Shown one piece after another: positions 33,231 to 42,490 of a DNA stretch of 64,000 nucleotides. The notes under the pieces were generated by a model. That model saw nothing but the letters and a program-made list of their open reading frames with translations, made no database searches and was not told the origin of the DNA. The first letter of the stretch is position 1. The number at the start of each line of letters is the position of its first letter. Made by a program: the position numbers and the translations under genes. The stretch is from NCBI GenBank assembly GCA_013248845.1, contig WSQC01000043.1:1932001-1996000 (forward strand), in the 5' to 3' direction. This stretch comes from Passalora sequoiae (Eukaryota; Ascomycota; Dothideomycetes; Mycosphaerellales; Mycosphaerellaceae).

Positions 33231-34805
33231 ATGGGCAACCACTACAGTCAAGATGGCGATGCAGACCAGAATGACACTCTCAAAGGCGACATCATCATTG
33301 GCGCGATATCCGGCGAGGATGCTCGTCAAGCAGCAGAGCATGAGCACAATCTCAGCTTCCTCGAAGCATTGAAGCTATATCCCACAGCAGCCGCATGGAG
33401 CATATTCTTTTCCCTTGGCATAATCATGACTGCGTTTGATCCTCAACTTCTGGGCAATCTGTACGCGACCCCAGCATTTCAGCGCGACTTCGGCTACCTC
33501 TACGAAGGCGAATATATCATCTCCGCGCCATGGCAGACAGGGCTGAGCATGGGCAATCCAATAGGACAGGTCGTTGGTGCATTCTTTGCAGCATATCCCA
33601 TGGAATGGTATGGCCGAAAGAAGACCTTCGGAGTCTGCGTCATTCTGACTGCAGCCTGCATCTTCATCCAGTTCTTTGCCAGGTCGCTATCGGTTTTGCT
33701 GGTCGGAGAACTACTTGGTGGCCTGATTTTGGGGACATATGCTACGATCGCCCCGACCTACGCATCCGAGGTCTGCCCAATCGCTCTCCGTGGTGTTTTG
33801 ACCAGCTGGGTCAATATGTGCTTCGTAATTGGACAGTTGATAGCCAATGGTGTGATTGCTGGAACGAGCCAGCTTGACAGTCACTGGGCATACAGTGCTC
33901 CGTTCGCAGCTCAATGGGTCTGGCCACTTGTGATCTTGATTGGCTGGCCGTTTGCTCCAGAATCTCCCTGGTGGCTAGTACGTAAAGGTCGCACTGGCGA
34001 CGCGGAGAATTCTTTGCGCAGACTTGCTTCATCGGCTGTCGATGTGAAACCAACGCTGGCCATGATTATCGAGACTGATCGCCTGGAGCAAGAGCTCGAA
34101 GCTGGTTCTACCTATCGTGACTGCTTCAAGAAGATCAATTTGCGGCGCACGGAGATCGCTGTGGGCGTGTATTGCATCCAAGTTTTTTCGGGCATTTATC
34201 TTGTGGGCTATGCAACATACTTCTTCGAGCTCGCTGGACTGCCAACCCGCGAAGCGTTCAACATGAGCATTGGCTTTCTCGCACTTGGCTTTGTGGGCAC
34301 AGTCTTCTCATGGGTGCTTCTGGTACGTTACGGCCGCAGGACAATTTACACTTTCGGCCTTTTCCTGTTGGTCGTGCTAATGATTCTTATCGGAATACTG
34401 GACTGCGTGCCAGGGTATGAGCAGAAGAAAGGCGTGATCTGGGCACAATCGTCTCTGATGCTTGTGTGGAACTTTTGCTACGACTTCAGTGTAGGACCGA
34501 TATGTTTCGTGATATTGTGCGAAGTATCTGCCACGAAAGTAAGAAGTAAAACTATTGCAGTCGCCACAGCAGCACAAGCGCTATTGGGCATTGTCATGAC
34601 TGTCGCTATACCATACATGTGGAATCCTGACCAAGCCGACATGCGAGGCAAGATCGGCTTCTTCTATGGAGGGCTCTCGGCAATCAGCTTAACCTGGACG
34701 TATCTTAGAGTCCCGGAGACAAAGGACCGCACTTACGAGGAGCTGGATATCATGTTCTCACGTGGGGTAGGAGCTAGAGATTTTGGGAAGTACAGAGTTG
34801 AGTGA
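33231..34805 (+). CDS. MFS sugar transporter, maltose-permease (alpha-glucoside) type
   Basis: Plasma-membrane proton symporter predicted to import alpha-glucosides such as maltose. The single exon encodes 524 residues, starting at ATG 33231 (MGNHYSQDGDADQ); the longer open frame upstream lacks an ATG. Features include a cytosolic N-terminus (NLSFLEALKLYPTAAAWSIFFSLGIIMTAFDP), the loop 2-3 signature YGRKKT, the inter-bundle PESPWWLVRKGR, the second-half RYGRRT, and a C-terminal VPETKDRTYEELD that corresponds to the family PETKG motif. About twelve hydrophobic segments fit the sugar-porter fold. The MAL assignment rests on the overall pattern (FDPQLLGNLYATPAF); another oligosaccharide is possible. 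Its stop lies 64 bp from the stop of the next, convergent MFS gene. Confidence 0.9.
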   Translation: MGNHYSQDGDADQNDTLKGDIIIGAISGEDARQAAEHEHNLSFLEALKLYPTAAAWSIFFSLGIIMTAFDPQLLGNLYATPAFQRDFGYLYEGEYIISAPWQTGLSMGNPIGQVVGAFFAAYPMEWYGRKKTFGVCVILTAACIFIQFFARSLSVLLVGELLGGLILGTYATIAPTYASEVCPIALRGVLTSWVNMCFVIGQLIANGVIAGTSQLDSHWAYSAPFAAQWVWPLVILIGWPFAPESPWWLVRKGRTGDAENSLRRLASSAVDVKPTLAMIIETDRLEQELEAGSTYRDCFKKINLRRTEIAVGVYCIQVFSGIYLVGYATYFFELAGLPTREAFNMSIGFLALGFVGTVFSWVLLVRYGRRTIYTFGLFLLVVLMILIGILDCVPGYEQKKGVIWAQSSLMLVWNFCYDFSVGPICFVILCEVSATKVRSKTIAVATAAQALLGIVMTVAIPYMWNPDQADMRGKIGFFYGGLSAISLTWTYLRVPETKDRTYEELDIMFSRGVGARDFGKYRVE

Positions 34806-34869
34806 TAGCACTAAACAATGTGCATGCTTGGACATCTCTATTTGATTTAGGCGCAGCGCAAAAGTCCCT

Positions 34870-36558
34870 TCAGCCAGCAGTCGTGATTGTCGCTCCCTGC
34901 GGCAGCCGCCTTCGATCAAAGATGACCATTAACACGGCAAGTAGGCTCGCAGCTCCAGCAAGTGCTATGCTCAGTGCGTATGCATCCTTCAGGCCGGCCA
35001 TGTAGCTGTCAATCGCCCCAGTCAGCTGCGCTCCAGTCAGTATCTTCCGAAGCTCGGTTGCACCAGCGGCCACTACACGGCCCGCATTGAGACCATGTTC
35101 ATCCAGCCTCTCGATCAGCTTGTTGGTGAAGAGCGACTGCGACACAGCCAGCCACACGGCACCGCCGAGCTGCTGAAAGAACAAAGCCATGGCCGAAGCA
35201 GCACTGAGATCGGTGGCATCTGCGACGCCTTGCATGACTATAATAGCGACCTGCATCGTCGAACCAAGCCCGATGCCAACCATAATTTGGTACCCAATCC
35301 ACTCAGCACTATCGCTGCCGACATCAAGTGTATATAACAACCCACTTCCAATGGTTATCAAAGTGGAGCCTCCAACGATGACAAGCTGAAATTCGCGAGT
35401 CTTGCCGACGATGATGCCAGCAACGATCGAGACAAGCCCAGCTCCAGCTACAAGAGGTATTGTCCTGATACCACTGTCTGCCGCGTCGACTCCGGACACT
35501 GTCTGGAAATAGATCGGCAGGTAGTACAGCAGCCCGAAGAAGCTGCCACAGATGATCATCTGGTACACCGCCGTGAATGCGACTGTCTTCTGCTTCAGAA
35601 GACGTGGCACGAGTGCTGCACGTTCTCCAAGATAGATTTCGAGGGCGATAAACGCTGCGAGCAGAATGGCCGATCCGACAAGCGTTCCAATAACTTCTGA
35701 GTCTGACCAGGACTTTGTGACGCCACCCCACTGCAAAGCCAATATGAAGCAGACAACAGCACCAAGTATGAGAGCTGATCCACCAAGATCCATCTGCAAC
35801 AGCTTCTCCTTCCAAGTAGCTCTGACCGGCGTCGCGTGCGCGGGCGTTCGAAAGGTGACCATGATGACGGCAGCAGCGATGCCACCGATTGGCAAATTGA
35901 TGTAGAAGCACCACCGCCACGAAGCATGCTGAGTGAAGAGACCTCCTAACAGCGGCCCAATGACGCTAGCAATGGCGAAGCCAGCACCGAGCACGCCGAG
36001 CAGCGCCGGGACGCGTGACGGCGGAGCGCTGAGCCCGATGATGAGGTAGCAACCTGACGATATGCCGCCTGCGCCGAGTCCAGCTACGGCTCGACCGATG
36101 ATAAGAGTCTTGGAGTTAGGAGCGACTGCACAAATCAAGCTTCCGACTTCAAAGATGAAGACTGCGAGGAGGAAGACAGTCTTGACGGGGAAGAATTTGA
36201 GTGCTTTGCCCCAGGTGGACTGGAAGGCTGCTGTTGTTATCATGAAGCCAGAACCGTACCATGCGACATCGTCGAGACTGTGAAATTGATCGGTGATGCG
36301 AGGGATCGCTGTTGACAAAATGGTCATGTCTAGGGCTACGATGAAGACCGAGAGGGCTGCTGCCGTGAGGGTCAATATCAGTGTTGGCATGCCCGGGTAG
36401 ACGATCTGGTCTTCGACACTGTCGCTATCGAGCGATCCGGAAAGGTCGGTGGTGCTCTGTACTTCGCCATGCTTCTCCGTAGCCATGCGATCATCCTCCT
36501 TGACTAGGTCGTCACTCGATGGCGCCCGTGGGGCGAATTTGCTATCGTCGTGATGCAT
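34870..36558 (-). CDS. MFS efflux pump, DHA2 (14-helix) family
   Basis: Drug or metabolite:proton antiporter in the plasma membrane. The 562-residue single exon starts at ATG 36558 (MHHDDSKFAPRAPSSDD). The first membrane helix contains LDMTILSTAIPRITDQF, the usual DHA2 signature. GRAVAGLGAGGISSG follows, then antiporter motif C (GFAIASVIGPLLGGLFTQHASWRWCFYINLPIG). The protein is long enough for 14 membrane segments. The closest well-known relatives by pattern are fungal toxin and drug pumps of the AflT/ToxA type, but no biosynthetic gene cluster surrounds it, so general resistance is as likely. Convergent with the sugar transporter; the 64-bp gap means shared or overlapping terminators. Confidence 0.92.
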   Translation of the reverse strand: MHHDDSKFAPRAPSSDDLVKEDDRMATEKHGEVQSTTDLSGSLDSDSVEDQIVYPGMPTLILTLTAAALSVFIVALDMTILSTAIPRITDQFHSLDDVAWYGSGFMITTAAFQSTWGKALKFFPVKTVFLLAVFIFEVGSLICAVAPNSKTLIIGRAVAGLGAGGISSGCYLIIGLSAPPSRVPALLGVLGAGFAIASVIGPLLGGLFTQHASWRWCFYINLPIGGIAAAVIMVTFRTPAHATPVRATWKEKLLQMDLGGSALILGAVVCFILALQWGGVTKSWSDSEVIGTLVGSAILLAAFIALEIYLGERAALVPRLLKQKTVAFTAVYQMIICGSFFGLLYYLPIYFQTVSGVDAADSGIRTIPLVAGAGLVSIVAGIIVGKTREFQLVIVGGSTLITIGSGLLYTLDVGSDSAEWIGYQIMVGIGLGSTMQVAIIVMQGVADATDLSAASAMALFFQQLGGAVWLAVSQSLFTNKLIERLDEHGLNAGRVVAAGATELRKILTGAQLTGAIDSYMAGLKDAYALSIALAGAASLLAVLMVIFDRRRLPQGATITTAG

Positions 36559-37509
36559 GGCTGTGCAGGTCGCAATGCACTGTGGACTTTCATCTTTCGT
36601 GGTAAGCTGGGGCGCTTCATCAGTTATATCATAGAAGATTGTTGTATCGGATGAGTCTCGCGTCTGCGGTAGACCGACTAGGGGGCCCTGCCCTACCGCT
36701 CAAACATCGTGTTGCTCACACATCGGACCTAAACGAGAGGCTTAACGACGCCCTGTACGTGGTCGGATGGCAGCGAGAGAAAATTCTGGTCAGAACTAGT
36801 ATGAGATCCGGCCCAGGCTTGGCCTGGCAAGCCTCGAATGCATCAGAATCGGTGCTTATCAAAGTGCTTCGCATCGTGCTTCCGGTCAATTTACACATGA
36901 TCTTTTTGGACGTGTATCGGAGAGCAATCAAGGCTCCGGTCGCTGGGGACCTGTCATTAATGGTCTACACCATCGATCAGATCGCTACTGTATCTGAAAC
37001 TGCTGAATGGCGATGCAGGGTAGCTGATCTGATGGAATGAATACTTTCCTGGTTTCGTTCTCGACTTCAGCAAGATCCAGCGATCGGCACCAGGAACTCT
37101 AATTGGGGTTGTGTCCAAGAAACACGCGAGACGGCAGGTCCCGTTCGTCAGCGGTCGACGGCGTCATACTAAGTATTATGCACCTTCAATCCCACGAGCT
37201 CTGAGGTATCGCTCTCCTCTAGTGATCGACACGTGTCATTCGAATCTGACCCTGACGCTGTCGGTGCGCCGTAAAGTCGGATGTTTGGATACTGGCCGCT
37301 AATGGAGGCACATGATGCGGCACCTGTTGACCCGAAGGCTGCCCTCGCGGCTCAACGGGTAGGACATGTAGTGCTGGCAAAGACAACTCGAACGAGCGAT
37401 GAAGGTATCGCTTGACGGATGAAGGTTTTATCTTGAATACGCTACGCAGCACTCGACCCCTCGGAGAGCCTTATCGACGGACGACCTGCTCTACTATTTC
37501 AGGGACTCC
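36559..37509. other. Intergenic region
   Basis: About 950 bp with no gene I can support. A 133-codon plus-strand frame (36639-37040) opens with TTG, has no domain and is treated as chance. The left part is the promoter of the DHA2 pump. Confidence 0.5.
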
Positions 37510-38400
37510 TCACTCCTCGTTTGATCTCTTGGCAGCCTGTTTCTTGTAGAACTCTCTGCCTTTTTCCTCGAAAGCGCGCATGGCCTCCGAATCCCTTAGT
37601 AGCTCCCGCTGGTGAGGCATATCGTCCTTTGGTACTTGCCGACCTCTCTGAACCGCAGCCCTCTGAAACATTATCTCCTCCCACATTCTCAGCGCTGGCC
37701 AGGCTTCTAGCGCGTCTCCCTCTCCACCGAGCGCCCACTTGGCAAGTGTGACCCAACCCCTAAGCACAGCATCAGCATTCAAAGATCTCAAGCTGTGAGA
37801 GACCGGGATTTACCAGTGTGCAATATCAGCAATCGTGCACTTATCGCCAACGAGGAATGGCGATTCGTTGTCACGAAGATGCTTGTCCAGCACATCGTAC
37901 AGCCTCCTGACCTCGCTCTGATATCTTTCTATAGCATATGGCACATGCTCAGAACAGTAGCGGAAGAAGATGTTGGCCTGGCCCTGCATTGGTCCAATTC
38001 CTGCATTTTGGAAGAACAGCCATGAATTCATCTCGATCCATTGACGACTGCCGCGTGGATATGAGATCTTGTGCTCCACATCATATCGGTCCACGAGGTA
38101 TTGCATAATGCTGCCGCTCTCGAACACTCGAACCTCTCTTCCATCTGGATCGATGTCTGTTATAGCAGGAATCCTGCCGTTGGGATTGATCTCCAGAAAC
38201 CATGGCTGTTTCTGCTCGTTGTTCTTCACGTCTACCTTGTAGACTTTATAAGGCAGGCCAAGCTCTTCTAGTGTGATGGAAATTTTGACGCCATTCTCCC
38301 GGTCAAAGGCGTCAGTACTTGCGGCGAATTACAGTCTGTCGGGGTCTAAACGTACTGGTGTCTGGCCAGTATACAGGGTGATAGCTGGTCCTGATGCCAT
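37510..38400 (-). CDS. Glutathione S-transferase, URE2-like
   Basis: Predicted cytosolic glutathione transferase or peroxidase. Three exons, 38400-38356, 38295-37814 and 37759-37510, encode 258 residues; introns of 60 and 54 nt (GTACGT/GGGAG, GTAAAT/CTTAG) fit all phases. The N-terminal thioredoxin-like domain reads MASGPAITLYTGQTP, then NGVKISITLEELGLPYKVYKV; the cis-Pro/glutathione segment is INPNGRIPAI and the gamma-Glu contact is VFESGSIMQYLVDRY. The helical domain carries FLVGDKCTIADIAHW (N-capping box) and FQRAAVQRG. Intron 2 has a second possible acceptor 33 nt upstream; the one chosen yields IADIAHWGWVTLAKW, the expected family sequence. A basic, Glu-rich tail (FYKKQAAKRSNEE) ends the protein. 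Confidence 0.9.
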
Positions 38401-39507
38401 GGTGACTATCGGCGACCGTGAAATTCAAGCCACAGGTGATGATATACGACTACTCCGGATTCATACCACATTCTGGCGACGATATGTGCGTTCTTATACA
38501 TTGGAGCGACTGCACCCATCACTCATATCATTACCAAGCTATCTCGTTCACAGACCATACACTCTGCTCACTAGCCCGTTTTGAGGCTTCGAAGGATCTG
38601 AGCTGAAGGAGGTATTTGGGGGTCACTTCAGCCAATAGGCAGACACGCCAAGACATGGACATGACACCCGAGCGTAAAGCAGTTTATCGCTATTGTAATG
38701 CCGGCACGTCCAACAGTTTCCAAGCATGTTACACTCCGGCACTCCATGATGTGCTCAGCCACGACTACATACATGTACAGCCGCACTGTATTGGCTATAT
38801 ATCAAGAATTTGGACATATGCCGAGACTGAGTCGGACTCGGGCCATGACCTGCATCATCCATGTCGAATTGCCATACGATTCAAGTATCGCCACGCAGAT
38901 GCACCTTCGGACAATTAGCGTTCAGCACGTCGCGACTCGCCAGATTGCAAGTTATTCTCCGATGGAACAGCAACCAATCATGCGCCTACACACTCTCAAC
39001 ATGAACTTGCAGTTCCCCCTTCAGGTGGAACTCGGTGGGTACTCAGAGTAAGAAAGGGGACGTGATCCAGCAGTAGCGAACCTCGTTGGATAATGGCCAC
39101 GATAATGTAGGTCTTGTAAGCTCTAGGTCCATCTTAAGCTCCGCCTTAAAGATGTGCCGCCCGTCTTGGCTGCGGTCAGTCGAGGCTCGTTAATTTCTCC
39201 CAGGCTTATTGCTCATTGGTGTGACGCGAACCGGAAGCCTACTCGTTATTTGTTCGTCTTGCTCACTGCAGGACCTGGTTTCTCGGCGTGATGACATCTC
39301 GGCTCTCCTCGACGAGGCCTGTGCATTTATCATGAGACAACCATCTCTTCGGCAGCACATAAAGCCTTAGCATATAAGAGGACGCACTACTCAGACTCGA
39401 CCATACTCCCTGCAATTTGCGCCCAATAAAAGAAGGCCACATGACCATATATATGCCTTAAAGTTGCGCCTCGACTTGGAGTGCTACACTCTTCAGCGCA
39501 AAGCATC
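38401..39507. other. Divergent intergenic region, 1.1 kb
   Basis: No gene seen. It should hold the GST promoter on the left and the GH43 promoter on the right, where an A/T-rich TATATATGCC stretch lies about 50 bp before the GH43 ATG. Confidence 0.5.
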
Positions 39508-40633
39508 ATGTTACATCGCCTGATGTTATTGTTCGGGATTTTTTTGGCAATCTATGTCCATCAGGCGCTGGCCGGAGAGTACACCAATCCGCTGAAAAAA
39601 GACCGTGGCGGGGACCCTAATATCGTGTATGATGATGGATGGTACTATTTTATGAGCACCTCTGGCCCGCCACCAGCACTACGAATGAAACGAGCACGTA
39701 CGCTGAAAGGCCTCAAGACTGCAGACATTCGAGTTGTCTACACCGACTCTGACCCGTCGAGGGCTTTCAACCTTTGGGCTCCCGAGATGCATAAATTGGA
39801 TGATGTGTGGTACATCTACTATACCGCTGGTCCCAAAAAGTGTTGTGATCTGCAGAGAGGCCATGTTATCAAAGGTTCGCGGCCTGCAAGATTCACCGCG
39901 CCTTCTGTGAGCATGGTAGCTGACACGAATAGGCGGGAAATCACTCTGGGACGAATTTGAATATCTTGGCCAAATCAGAGATGACTACTCTGTGGACGGC
40001 ACCCTGCTGAGCGTGAATGGCAAAAGTAGGTCAAGTGTCCAGTACCAAACATGCTAGCTGTTGATGACTAATCCATTCAAAGATTACTATGTCTACTCTT
40101 GCCACGACACAAGCAACAACAACACACAGAGTCTCTGCATCGCGCCAAGGACAGGACCGGCGACTACTGGAGAATCTACCGTGATCTCCAGCCCTACAGA
40201 GGAATGGGAGTCACAAAATAGTCCTCTCAATGAGGGCCCGTATGCCTTGTACTACCGGGGCGACACGTGGCTGAGCTTCTCTGCTGGGACTTGCGACAGT
40301 CCTACATATTCGGTAGGCTTATTGCACTACACGGGCGGCGATCCGATGCGAAAGTCGAGCTGGCATAAGAAGGGACCAGTATTTTCAGCTGCCAATGGTC
40401 AGTACGGCACCGGTCATAACTCGTTCTTTGCCAGTCCTGATGGCACGGAGCTCTGGAATTCGTACCATTCGGTGACGAACCCAAACGGCAGTTGTGGAGA
40501 TGACAGAATGTCGAGTGCTTTGCGCGTCAGATTCACCGAAGACGGTACACCGGATCTTGGGATGCCTCTTCCGCTTGAAGAAGTCCTGCAAGGACCAAGT
40601 GGGGAGGGTGATTTTGACTATATTGATAATTGA
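39508..40633 (+). CDS. Secreted glycoside hydrolase family 43
   Basis: Predicted arabinan/xylan-active exo-enzyme, secreted. Exons 39508-39874, 39933-40025 and 40083-40633 give 336 residues; the 58- and 57-nt introns (GTTCGC/AATAG and GTAGGT/TCAAAG) restore a continuous family sequence. Signal peptide MLHRLMLLFGIFLAIYVHQALA. The five-blade propeller landmarks are present: catalytic base Asp in GGDPNIVYDDGWYYF, NLWAPEMHKLDDVWYIYYTA in blade 2, pKa-tuning Asp in YSVDGTLLSVNGKNYYVYSC, and acid Glu in SPLNEGPYALYYRG. A blade-4/5 GTGHNSFFASPDG follows. The first donor (GTTCGC) is non-consensus but the fit at HVIKGGKSLWDEFEYLGQI is strong. ATG 39508 is chosen because it begins the signal peptide. 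Substrate preference cannot be read here. Confidence 0.9.
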
Positions 40634-41210
40634 GCATCAGGTGGTTTTCAAGGTCGAGCAGGTGATTTACTGGTGTTTGGACTTTGCTGAAAGGAGGACA
40701 CGAATCGAGAGAAATCTGAGCTCAAGAGCCTCCTTTCAGATCTGGTGGATGGTGGCGAGAGGAGTATATGCTCGTGCCGCTCGAGATAAATTCTCGTGGA
40801 CATTTCAACATATTAACAAATGAACCTTACGGCTTGCCCTTCCGTCGCCTTGTCGTAATCTCGGACCTGATCGTTGCTGAGTAGCTCGGTATCGCATTGT
40901 CTCGACGGAATGAGCTCCTTGTTGACCCGTTTTTCTCTTCGAAACATATGGTCAATCCAGCCTGCTTCATTGGTAAGCTTCAGGCACAAAATATTGGCCA
41001 ACGGAACATGTCTTCATCCACCGAATTCTTCTATCGACTCGACGACAACATCTTCTACCTACCACCTCAAGCAACGCCATCGACCAGACGACAACATCTT
41101 CACATTACCTCCCAACTCCATCAAACAAGGTCAGCACAAGGAGCAAGCTCAAAATCCACCACTCCCCCTTTAACTAACCCCACCAGCGTCGCACCACCTC
41201 CACAAAAGCA
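40634..41210. other. Intergenic region with a short direct repeat
   Basis: 577 bp without a gene. Just before the next ATG the plus strand is strongly C/A-rich, and the block GACGACAACATCTTC occurs twice, at about 41040 and 41087. Confidence 0.55.
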
Positions 41211-41651
41211 ATGCTCCACCTCTCCACCCTCACCACCCTCCTCACCCTCCCCCTCCTAACCCTCACAACCCCCCACCCCCACACCCCAACCCGCAGCATC
41301 CCCCTCACCGGCGACATGCTCCACTGCCACACCCTCAACCACGCCAACGGCCTCTGCTGCCACAACCCCAAATACCTCGACCCCACAGCACAATGGACAC
41401 CCAAAACCCCCGCGGGCGTCGCGGGCTTCGCCATCGACGCGCAATGGCGCAAGGAAGCCGAGGCGTTTTGTCTGTCGTGTTTCGAGTTCGTGCCCTGTTA
41501 TTGGTTGCCTTATCGGCCGGCGGAGCTGGGGGATGGCGCGAATGCTTGGTGGGATGATGTGAGGTGTATTAATCCTACGGGGTGTGCGGGGAGTGGGGAG
41601 CCGCGGGCTGTTGCTACGGATGTGTTTCCGATTGTGCCGCCGCCGCCTTGA
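41211..41651 (+). CDS. Small secreted cysteine-rich protein
   Basis: 146 residues in one exon. An N-terminal hydrophobic segment (MLHLSTLTTLLTLPLLTLTT) looks like a signal peptide. The mature part has eight cysteines (CHTL, CC, CLSC, PC, RC, GC), an even number that could form four disulfides, and aromatic-rich stretches (CYWLPYRP, NAWWDDVRC). I recognise no domain. It has the features of fungal secreted effectors or surface proteins, but function is not shown. The coding strand is very C-rich in the first 80 codons and turns G/T-rich after about 41460, continuing into a minisatellite just past the stop. Confidence 0.7.
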   Translation: MLHLSTLTTLLTLPLLTLTTPHPHTPTRSIPLTGDMLHCHTLNHANGLCCHNPKYLDPTAQWTPKTPAGVAGFAIDAQWRKEAEAFCLSCFEFVPCYWLPYRPAELGDGANAWWDDVRCINPTGCAGSGEPRAVATDVFPIVPPPP

Positions 41652-41663
41652 GGGGTGGGTGGG

Positions 41664-41737
41664 TGGTGGAGGAGATGGCGTGAGGGGTGGCGGAGATGGC
41701 GTGAGGGGTGGCGGAGATGTCGGGAGGGGTCGCGGAG
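41664..41737 (+). repeat. G-rich 21-bp minisatellite
   Basis: Unit GTGAGGGGTGGCGGAGATGGC is complete at 41680-41700 and 41701-41721 (one change), with partial copies on both sides. It begins about 12 bp after the stop codon of the secreted protein gene, so it is likely in the 3' UTR. The unit has G-runs on the transcribed-sense strand. Confidence 0.9.
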
Positions 41738-42154
41738 TTTGGTGGATGGTAGTGGAGTTCTTATGAATGGTGGAGTTTACTGCATGGCAAAAGGGCGTCC
41801 GTGAGTAGGGCAGGTTTGTTGGACAGTGGCGGAGGTCGATGTGGCTAGGCACGGCGGTGATAATGGAAGATGTACGGAGAGGTAGCTCGGAGAGTGGTAT
41901 CGTTGGAAAGTCGATGCATAAGGGTCTAGTCTCTAAAGTACCGGGTCACGATGTAAAAGCTTGGTAGAGCAGAGAAATACATGACCTTCTGAAGCTTTGT
42001 GCTCGGCCATATCGATACAAATCATGCAAGAGTGACCCTTTTGACCGTGTGTCCGGTCCGGCTGCGCTATTGGCGAAGGAAAGCCAGTGCTACCTCCTCA
42101 CAACGACGGTCGTCGCAAGTCGATAATCGTAATGTCCCACCGACTAGCGCACCC
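41738..42154. other. Intergenic region
   Basis: Holds the 3' ends of two convergent genes. No other feature seen. Confidence 0.45.
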
Positions 42155-42490
42155 TCATCGCCACTTTCCGTACCACCAAGGTCCACCTCGATAAGCATCG
42201 TAATAGAATGGTCTGCTACTATGTCGTCTTTGGCTGCTCAAGAATAGTCGAGAACGCTCGAGAAGTAATTGCCGTTCTCTATCGCGATGATGGCGACAGT
42301 CTCGGCAGTCGTGAGTGCGGAATATCGTTCTGTTGTGATGACAATTGTCGTAGTCGAAGGGCAAGTATCTTGTGTCGTAGTGATTTCGATGATCATTGAT
42401 TCGCATGAGCTGATCGTAAACGCACGTACACTCTCGACCTTGTATGTGGCGTGCGTGGCCGCAAGAATAGTGGTAGGTCGTGAGTGGCAT
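42155..42490 (-). CDS. Small Cys/His-rich hypothetical protein
   Basis: 111 residues from ATG 42490. The sequence MPLTTYHYSCGHARHIQGREC, then TCVYDQLMRINDHRNHYD, holds CGH, CxC, CHH and CRDC groups, spaced as in a possible zinc-binding or cysteine-rich motif, plus an Arg-rich charged region and an aromatic C-terminus (GGPWWYGKWR). No signal peptide. I do not recognise the family. The cysteine spacing argues for a real gene, but an antisense frame of similar length exists (42208-42399), so certainty is moderate. Confidence 0.5.
   Translation of the reverse strand: MPLTTYHYSCGHARHIQGRECTCVYDQLMRINDHRNHYDTRYLPFDYDNCHHNRTIFRTHDCRDCRHHRDRERQLLLERSRLFLSSQRRHSSRPFYYDAYRGGPWWYGKWR

Noticed and set aside
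36639..37040. 133-codon plus-strand frame
   Set aside because: Begins with TTG, no domain, in the promoter area of the DHA2 pump.
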